Of a stretch of 7,237 bases of DNA, positions 1 through 4,275 are shown in pieces. The number at the start of each line of letters is the position of its first letter. Position 1 is the first letter of the stretch. The stretch spans positions 1-7,237 of the forward strand of contig JACZSH010000072.1 in the NCBI GenBank assembly GCA_022574315.1. The letters are read 5' to 3'. This DNA comes from Chloroflexota bacterium (GTDB taxonomy: Bacteria; Chloroflexota; Dehalococcoidia; Dehalococcoidales; RBG-16-60-22). The notes below the pieces were generated by a model. That model did not search any database and was not told the origin of the DNA. It worked only from the letters and a program-made list of their open reading frames with translations. A program made the translations under genes and the position numbers.

Positions 1-53
1 TTCGCTCCTCAGAATGACAGGCTATATTGTCACCCTGAGCAAAGCGAAGGGTC
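1..53. repeat. Imperfect inverted repeat, dispersed intergenic (REP-like) element
   Basis: Two arms face each other: 1-19, whose reverse complement begins TGTCATTCTGAG, and 28-48, which begins TGTCACCCTGAG. The spacer is 8 bases and both arms end in GCGAA. Transcribed from the minus strand, as a hisS read-through RNA would be, the arms can form a 12-bp stem with two G-U pairs, a small bulge and six more pairs. The right arm continues to GGGTC at 53, so ACCCT/AGGGT can also form a local hairpin. Sequences of the TGTCAyyCTGAGcgaAGCGAAgg type are, to my knowledge, common intergenic repeats in Chloroflexota and several other bacteria. It sits 16 bases past the hisS stop and may act as a 3'-end structure. 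No U-run is visible before the window ends. Confidence 0.6.
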
Positions 54-68
54 TTACTCCCCCCGCGC

Positions 69-1316
69 TCACCCCAGCAGGGCCGGAAGCTCGCTCATGG
101 GCACAGATTGTTGCTCGGCGTTGACCATGTCCCGCAGTATCACCTTCCCCGCCCTTATCTCCTCCTCCCCCATGATGACCGCGTAGCGCACCCCCGCCGA
201 GTTCGCCTGCCTCAACTGGGCTTTCAGGCTCCGGTTACCCGTGGCCAGGATAACTCCGGTGCCTGACCTTCTCAGCCCGGAGGCCAGCTTCATCGCCTCG
301 TCCCGGGCTTCCTCCCCGATGTGGGCCAGGAACACCCCCGGTTTGGCGAGAGGCGGTACGGCCACTCCCTGCTGCTTGAGATTGAGTATCATCCGCTCGA
401 TGCCGGCGGCCAGCCCTATCGCCGGCGTCGGTTTCCCGCCTAATTCCTCAATCAGGTCGTCATACCGGCCGCCCCCGCCCAGGGTGCTCTGGCTGCCCCC
501 GGACATGGGCTGGATTTCAAAGACGGTCCGGGTGTAGTAGTCCAGTCCCCGCACCAGGCGGTGGTTGACGGTATAAGGGATTTCCAGCCGGTCCAGGTAC
601 CGCTTCAGCTGGTCGAAATGGGCGGCGCAGTCGGGACAGAGATTGTCGGCGCTCCGCGGCGCCAGTCCGGCCAGCTTTTGACAGGCCGGCTTCTTGCAGT
701 CGAGCAGGCGGAGGGTATTGCGCTCCAGCCTGACCTTGCAATCGGGACAGAGCGCTTCAGCGTGGCCGGCATAGTACTCTTCAAGCCGGCGGAGATAACC
801 GGGGCGGCACTGCCGGCAGCCGATGCTGTTAAGCAGCAGCGACAGGTGACGCAGACCCAGCGACAGGAAGAACTGCCAGGACATGTCAATAACTTCCGCA
901 TCCAGGGCCGGGCTGGCATCGCCGATAGCCTCAAACCCGAACTGGTGGTGCTGGCGGTATCTGCCGGCCTGGGGCCTTTCGTAGCGGAAGACCGCCGCCA
1001 GGTAATACAGCTTCACCGGCTGCGGCAAATTATGCAGGCCGTGTTCCAGGTAGGCCCGGCACACCGGCGCCGTCCCCTCCGGTCTCAGGGTTACTTGATT
1101 GCCACCCTTGTCGGTAAAGGTGTACATTTCCTTTTCGACAATGTCCGTGCCCGGCCCCACGCTGCGGGTAAAAAGGCCGGTATCCTCGAAGACCGGGGAA
1201 TCAATGCGCTCATAGCCGTAGAGCTGACAGATGTCGACCACTTTTTGCTCTACGTAGCGCCAGTAGGCCTGTTCTCCGGGTAAAATGTCTGAAGTGCCGC
1301 GCGGGGCTCGATACAC
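69..1316 (-). CDS. hisS: Histidyl-tRNA synthetase (HisRS)
   Basis: Cytoplasmic class II aminoacyl-tRNA synthetase that charges tRNA-His using ATP. The 415-residue length is normal for bacterial HisRS. The N-terminus has the family signature APRGTSDILP (residues 4-13). LRPEGT (77-82) precedes motif 2, with FRYERPQAGRYRQHHQF around residues 110-126. The HisRS-specific GLDYYT is at 257-262, motif 3 (GLAAGIER) at 301-308, and a C-terminal anticodon-binding domain follows from about 325. The central insertion is cysteine-rich (C167/C170, C190/C193, C207/C212, C227/C230), suggesting a metal site; this is inference. The start is GTG at 1316, supported by AGGAGAG at 1329-1323, six bases upstream. It lies 95 bases downstream of the MoaD-like genes in the same direction and has its own promoter candidate, so it may be transcribed both alone and by read-through. 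Confidence 0.97.
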   Translation of the reverse strand: MYRAPRGTSDILPGEQAYWRYVEQKVVDICQLYGYERIDSPVFEDTGLFTRSVGPGTDIVEKEMYTFTDKGGNQVTLRPEGTAPVCRAYLEHGLHNLPQPVKLYYLAAVFRYERPQAGRYRQHHQFGFEAIGDASPALDAEVIDMSWQFFLSLGLRHLSLLLNSIGCRQCRPGYLRRLEEYYAGHAEALCPDCKVRLERNTLRLLDCKKPACQKLAGLAPRSADNLCPDCAAHFDQLKRYLDRLEIPYTVNHRLVRGLDYYTRTVFEIQPMSGGSQSTLGGGGRYDDLIEELGGKPTPAIGLAAGIERMILNLKQQGVAVPPLAKPGVFLAHIGEEARDEAMKLASGLRRSGTGVILATGNRSLKAQLRQANSAGVRYAVIMGEEEIRAGKVILRDMVNAEQQSVPMSELPALLG

Positions 1317-1353
1317 CTTAATCTCTCCTGGCCTGGCCGGTTAATCAGCCGTC

Positions 1354-1383
1354 AGCATACCGCACTGGTGCCGGCTTTGTAAA
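1354..1383 (-). promoter_or_regulatory. Candidate sigma70-type promoter for hisS
   Basis: On the minus strand a -35 box TTTACA (1383-1378, 5/6 to consensus) is followed after 18 bases by TATGCT (1359-1354, 4/6). This places a start of transcription roughly 30 bases before the hisS GTG. The -35/-10 arrangement closely resembles the relA promoter candidate in the same window. It was predicted by eye only. Confidence 0.45.
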
Positions 1384-1411
1384 GTTGTGAAACGGGGAGT
1401 TACGCCCGGTT

Positions 1412-1690
1412 TCACTCCTCTTTTTTATTGAAATGCCACTTATACAGCAGCTGCATATCGTCGGGGAAAATCCCCAGCCGGTCCCCGGCCTTAACTTTCC
1501 TCGTAAAATCGGAGTACTCCCCGTTGAGGAACACGTTGTTGCCCAGCTCTTCCCGGGGGATGCCGATCTGCCGGATGATATCCTGTATCGTCTCTGCCTC
1601 TGCGGCCGGGAGGCGGATGACGGAATCGCGGGACGGGTCCAGATTATTGGTATAACGGCGCAGCTTGCCGTACAGGTGGACCTCAATCAT
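1412..1690 (-). CDS. MoaD/ThiS-like beta-grasp protein without C-terminal Gly-Gly (paralog A)
   Basis: Small ubiquitin-fold protein of the MoaD/ThiS sulfur-carrier type, 92 residues from the chosen start. It opens with the beta-grasp strand IEVHLYGKLRR and carries GIPREELGNNVFLNGEYSD and GDRLGIFP, which match the second half of MoaD-like folds. It is about two thirds identical over some 79 residues to the gene just upstream. It does not end in Gly-Gly: after GIFPDDM it continues QLLYKWHFNKKEE, so it cannot form the usual C-terminal adenylate or thiocarboxylate. The ATG at 1690 is chosen because it aligns with the paralog's M-V-E-V-H-L-Y-G. An in-frame ATG at 1711 would add MGSETTE, nine bases after the previous stop. 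Neither start has an ideal ribosome binding site: GGGG lies only 2 bases before 1711, and GGGGAG 13 bases before 1690. A partner, scaffold or regulator of the neighbouring oxidoreductase is possible but unproven. Confidence 0.8.
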   Translation of the reverse strand: MIEVHLYGKLRRYTNNLDPSRDSVIRLPAAEAETIQDIIRQIGIPREELGNNVFLNGEYSDFTRKVKAGDRLGIFPDDMQLLYKWHFNKKEE

Positions 1691-1720
1691 CTCGGTCGTC
1701 TCACTCCCCATTTCCCCAGC

Positions 1721-1975
1721 TTATACTATTATCATCGCCATATTGTCCGGAAATACCCCCAGGCGGTCCCCGTTCTTTACTTTCCGTTCGAAGCTGGAGT
1801 ATCTCCCGTTAAGGAAAATGTTATCGCCCACTTCGTCGCGCGGGATACCGATACGCCTCAGGATATCATTAATGGTGTCGGCTTCTCCGGCCTGAATATG
1901 AACGATGGAATGACGAGTCGGGTCCTGGTTATCTGAAAAGCGCCGGAGTTTTCCGTAAAGATGAACTTCGACCAC
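1721..1975 (-). CDS. MoaD/ThiS-like beta-grasp protein without C-terminal Gly-Gly (paralog B)
   Basis: An 84-residue MoaD/ThiS-fold protein, near-duplicate of the next gene downstream (shared EVHLYGKLRR, IGIPR, FLNG, RKVK, GDRLG and FPD blocks). The C-terminus is FPDNMAMIIV, hydrophobic and without Gly-Gly, unlike canonical sulfur carriers. The start is GTG at 1975, two bases after the stop of the upstream MoaD-like gene. Its ribosome binding site GGGGGA (1986-1981) lies within the last codons of that gene, so the two are probably translationally coupled. Known family roles are sulfur donation to molybdopterin (MoaD) or thiazole (ThiS); both require the terminal glycine, so a different role is inferred here. 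Confidence 0.85.
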   Translation of the reverse strand: MVEVHLYGKLRRFSDNQDPTRHSIVHIQAGEADTINDILRRIGIPRDEVGDNIFLNGRYSSFERKVKNGDRLGVFPDNMAMIIV

Positions 1976-1977
1976 CT

Positions 1978-2220
1978 TTATCCCCCGCCGATAAGCGGGA
2001 AGATACCTATCCGGTCGCCATCCTGGAAAGAGTAATTTGCTGGCTCCCGCTTGCCGTTGACCATGATAACGGTTACCTCTTCCGGGGGGATTTTTAACCT
2101 GCCCAGCAGGCTCTCCAGAGGCGTCTTATCATCCAGTGCTACTATCATGGCTTCGCTATTGCCGGGTTTGGCGTGATATTTTCGGAGACCGGCAAAGAGC
2201 CTGACTTCAATCTTGTTCAT
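1978..2220 (-). CDS. MoaD/ThiS family sulfur-carrier protein with C-terminal Gly-Gly
   Basis: An 80-residue beta-grasp protein beginning MNKIEVRLFAGLRKY and ending DGDRIGIFPLIGGG. This is the canonical layout of MoaD/ThiS, in which the terminal glycine is adenylated and thiocarboxylated by an E1-like MoeB/ThiF enzyme and then gives sulfur to a cofactor precursor. The start is ATG at 2220 because GGAGG (2230-2226) sits five bases upstream. An in-frame ATG at 2232 overlaps that site, and the longer open frame to 2292 has none. It is the first of three tandem MoaD-like genes downstream of an aldehyde ferredoxin oxidoreductase, which needs a bis-pterin tungsten cofactor. This suggests a dedicated carrier for tungstopterin synthesis or insertion (inference). 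ThiS cannot be fully excluded, but no thiazole gene is nearby. Confidence 0.88.
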   Translation of the reverse strand: MNKIEVRLFAGLRKYHAKPGNSEAMIVALDDKTPLESLLGRLKIPPEEVTVIMVNGKREPANYSFQDGDRIGIFPLIGGG

Positions 2221-2251
2221 TGGCGCCTCCATGGAAATTACGAACCTATTC

Positions 2252-2280
2252 AGTATAGTAATTCGGTCTCTAAAAGGCAA
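2252..2280 (-). promoter_or_regulatory. Candidate sigma70-type promoter for the MoaD-like trio
   Basis: On the minus strand TTGCCT (2280-2275, 4/6) is followed after 17 bases by TATACT (2257-2252, 5/6), about 30 bases before the ATG at 2220. It lies just past the GC-rich hairpin that follows the oxidoreductase gene. The small genes could therefore be expressed independently of it. Predicted by eye. Confidence 0.45.
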
Positions 2281-2290
2281 ACCAACCAAC

Positions 2291-2320
2291 AAGCCCCGCC
2301 GCCCTGGGGGCGGGGGGCTT
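2291..2320 (-). terminator. GC-rich hairpin, probable terminator or attenuator after the oxidoreductase gene
   Basis: AAGCCCCGCC (2291-2300) can pair with GGCGGGGGGCTT (2309-2320), with two bulged G. It begins 23 bases past the oxidoreductase stop codon when read on the minus strand. The sequence after it in that direction is T-rich but broken by G (GTTGGTTGGTTTG), so it is a weaker intrinsic terminator than the classic type. Partial read-through into the MoaD-like genes is plausible. Confidence 0.5.
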
Positions 2321-2343
2321 GCCGTAAACTGTTTTGGTACCGA

Positions 2344-4089
2344 CTAGGCGTGGTGGACTTTGTCTAACTCTTCGTCGGGTACATCGAAGGTAACATTATG
2401 CGGGGGCAGCTTTTCGTAGGACATGAACTCAGGCAGGCGGTCGTCGGCAGGGGTGAAGCCGGCGGCGGTGTTGAAAGCCCGTTCTTTCTTGACAATATCA
2501 CTGCCCAGCTTGACCATATCGTCTAATGTCCATTTGGTTCCCAGCACTCCGTTGCACTCTTCAACCACTCCCTCCAGTCCTGACGGGTCGTCCAGGATGG
2601 CGAAGGCGATGAACAGGCAGTGCCCGCTGCTGTCGAGAATATAGGCGGTGACGTTCTGGAAATGACGGGCCAGGGCGGCCTTATCTGTTTTGAACTGGTC
2701 GATATCATCACTTACCCCCAGTATCTCGGGGGCGATAGTATAGCCTGCCGTGTGGTCGGCGCCCATGGTGGTGGTAGCATAAATGATGCCGATTCCCTTG
2801 ATGGCCCGCGGCTCGTAAGCCGGCATGGCCTGTCCTTTGACGGTCGGGCAACGCACCACGCCAAAAGTCCTGGCGGTGACCGCGGCGCCGTTACCCAGAA
2901 TATGGCCCAGCGGGGTGCCCTGGCCAATCTCGTTCATTAACTCGATGGTTTTCTTACTGTCGCCGAAGTCGGCTAATCCGGCTTCCATGGCGACACCGAT
3001 GGTGACTCCGGCCTCGATAGTATCCACGCCGAAATCGTTGCACATGTGAATCAGCTCCCCGGTGACTTCCAGGCTGTCAATGCCGCAGTTAGCGCCAAAA
3101 GCCCAGATTGACTCATATTCCTGTACGGAGACCAGTTCCGTGCCATCAGGATTGGGGTAGACATTGGAGCACTTGATGATGCAGCCGGGGCTGCAGCCAT
3201 GCCCGGTCATGCCGGCGCCACCCCGGGTCTTGCAGTTCTCGTTGAGGGTCTCCCCGGAAATACTGCTGGCGCCTTCAAAGCGACCCTCACGGAAGTTACG
3301 GGTAGGTAAAGCGCCGGCTTCGTTGATGACATTGATCAGGACGGCTGTGCCGTAGGTATTCAGCGCCCCGCCCGGCTTGGTAAGATCATTTTTTTGCAGA
3401 GCCGCCACCAGCTTCTTTCGTCCGATGTCAAAGAGTTCCTTGTTGGCGATAGTTACGCCGGGGCCGCCGGCGTCGTCAAGAATAATTGCCTTCAGTCCTT
3501 TGCTGCCCATGACGGCACCCAGTCCACCGCGGCCGGCGTAGCGGGCGGGCCGGTTCTCCGGGTCGTTGATGCAAATACCGGCACTGGACATCAGCCTCTC
3601 ACCGGCGGTGCCGATACCGATAATAGCCACTTTATCGCCGAACTCTTTAAACAGGAGCGGGTAGGTCTGGTACAGCCCCTTGCCGGTGAAGCTGTCCGCG
3701 GGCAGAAGCTTGGCGCCGTCTTTATCGACTTTGAGCAGCCAGAACTTGCCCGGCTTCTTTGGCTGCCCTTCAACGATAATGGCTTTGATGCCCAGCCGGG
3801 CCAGTTTTTGGGGCGCCATGCCGCCGGAATTGGCTTCTTTTATGGTCCCGGTCAGGGGCGCCTTGGCGCCGACGGAAATCCGCCCCGAGGTGGGAGCATT
3901 GGTGCCGGTAACGATACCGGTGGAGAAAGTAAGTTTATTGCTCGGGCCGAGAGGGTGACAGGTCGGCGGTACTTCGTCACAGGTTATTGACGAAGTCAGC
4001 GCGCGCCCGCCTAAAAGGTTATATTTTTCCGGTACGCTCTCGAACTTCGCCGTCAGGTCGGTCATGTTTACACGTAGAATCTTGCTCAA
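2344..4089 (-). CDS. aor: Tungsten-type aldehyde:ferredoxin oxidoreductase (AOR family)
   Basis: Predicted cytoplasmic enzyme that oxidises aldehydes (or reduces acids) with ferredoxin as partner, using a bis-pterin tungsten centre and one [4Fe-4S] cluster. The 581-residue length fits the AOR family (about 600). The N-terminal AOR domain shows LLGGRAL (25-31), TGTNAPTSGRISVGAKAPLTG (61-81) and the strongly conserved YAGRGGLGAVMGSKGLKAI (184-202). Cluster ligands are likely C299, C303 and C307 (spacing C-x3-C-x3-C) plus C491 in DSSGHC (486-491), the equivalent of the family's DxxGLC motif. Conserved active-site neighbours appear as QEYES (323-327), KGQAMPAYEPR (418-428) and GADHTAGY (443-450). 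The start is TTG at 4089, preceded by AGGAGG (4104-4099) at nine bases. There is no signal peptide. The MoaD-like genes downstream fit a cofactor-dependent role. Substrate cannot be read from the sequence. The AOR superfamily also includes benzoyl-CoA reductase BamB, but no partner subunits are seen here. Confidence 0.93.
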   Translation of the reverse strand: MSKILRVNMTDLTAKFESVPEKYNLLGGRALTSSITCDEVPPTCHPLGPSNKLTFSTGIVTGTNAPTSGRISVGAKAPLTGTIKEANSGGMAPQKLARLGIKAIIVEGQPKKPGKFWLLKVDKDGAKLLPADSFTGKGLYQTYPLLFKEFGDKVAIIGIGTAGERLMSSAGICINDPENRPARYAGRGGLGAVMGSKGLKAIILDDAGGPGVTIANKELFDIGRKKLVAALQKNDLTKPGGALNTYGTAVLINVINEAGALPTRNFREGRFEGASSISGETLNENCKTRGGAGMTGHGCSPGCIIKCSNVYPNPDGTELVSVQEYESIWAFGANCGIDSLEVTGELIHMCNDFGVDTIEAGVTIGVAMEAGLADFGDSKKTIELMNEIGQGTPLGHILGNGAAVTARTFGVVRCPTVKGQAMPAYEPRAIKGIGIIYATTTMGADHTAGYTIAPEILGVSDDIDQFKTDKAALARHFQNVTAYILDSSGHCLFIAFAILDDPSGLEGVVEECNGVLGTKWTLDDMVKLGSDIVKKERAFNTAAGFTPADDRLPEFMSYEKLPPHNVTFDVPDEELDKVHHA

Positions 4090-4134
4090 TTTTAGTTTCC
4101 TCCTTGTTTAAATACGAAGTCAGTGACATATAGA

Positions 4135-4150
4135 AAGTATAAAAGTATAA
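4135..4150. repeat. Perfect 8-bp tandem direct repeat over the oxidoreductase -10 region
   Basis: AAGTATAA occurs twice without a gap (4135-4142 and 4143-4150). Read on the minus strand it gives two TATACT boxes 8 bases apart, of which only the upstream one (4149-4144) has a correctly spaced -35. It may be a duplicated -10 element or a binding site for a regulator. Confidence 0.6.
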
Positions 4151-4173
4151 CTGAGCGGCGCAATCAATGTCAA
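4144..4173 (-). promoter_or_regulatory. Strong candidate sigma70-type promoter for the oxidoreductase gene
   Basis: On the minus strand a perfect -35 TTGACA (4173-4168) is followed after 18 bases by TATACT (4149-4144, 5/6). Transcription would start near 4137, giving a leader of about 48 bases containing the AGGAGG site. That leader is too short for a molybdenum or tungsten cofactor riboswitch. Confidence 0.65.
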
Positions 4174-4206
4174 CAAGGAAATACCCCGGTTCTACTTGTG
4201 CCTGCG

Positions 4207-4236
4207 TTTACAGAGGAAGCCTGGTTGGGCTATACT
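4207..4236 (+). promoter_or_regulatory. Candidate sigma70-type promoter for relA
   Basis: TTTACA (4207-4212, 5/6) and TATACT (4231-4236, 5/6) are separated by 18 bases. Transcription would begin near 4243, about 33 bases before the coding start. The -35 boxes of this and the divergent oxidoreductase promoter are only 33 bases apart, so one bound regulator could affect both. A short inverted repeat, TATAC/GTATA (4231-4235, 4243-4247), overlaps the -10. Confidence 0.55.
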
Positions 4237-4275
4237 TTAAGGGTATAAGAGAAACTGGGGGAGGCTCGCATCAAC

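Noticed and set aside
561..1283. Long open frame of 240 codons on the plus strand opposite hisS
   Set aside because: It is fully antisense to a gene with all HisRS motifs, has no recognisable domain and no convincing ribosome binding site. GC-rich codon use on the minus strand explains it.
1345..1686. 113-codon minus-strand open frame overlapping MoaD-like paralog A in another frame
   Set aside because: It overlaps a conserved gene in an alternative frame and has no recognisable features.
1721..1740. Frameshift as the cause of the missing Gly-Gly in MoaD-like paralog B
   Set aside because: Reading past the FPDNM segment in other frames does not restore a Gly-Gly-stop, and paralog A shares the FPD(D/N)M divergence point.
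1433..1936. 167-codon plus-strand open frame spanning both MoaD-like paralogs
   Set aside because: It is the mirror of the duplicated genes, which themselves show conserved beta-grasp motifs and coupling. Its internal repetition only reflects the gene duplication.
3394..3990. 198-codon open frame on the plus strand opposite the oxidoreductase
   Set aside because: Antisense to a well-supported AOR coding region, with no family resemblance.
4090..4140. Possible molybdenum/tungsten cofactor riboswitch in the oxidoreductase leader
   Set aside because: The predicted leader is only about 48 bases and shows no multi-stem architecture. A Moco-type riboswitch needs much more sequence.
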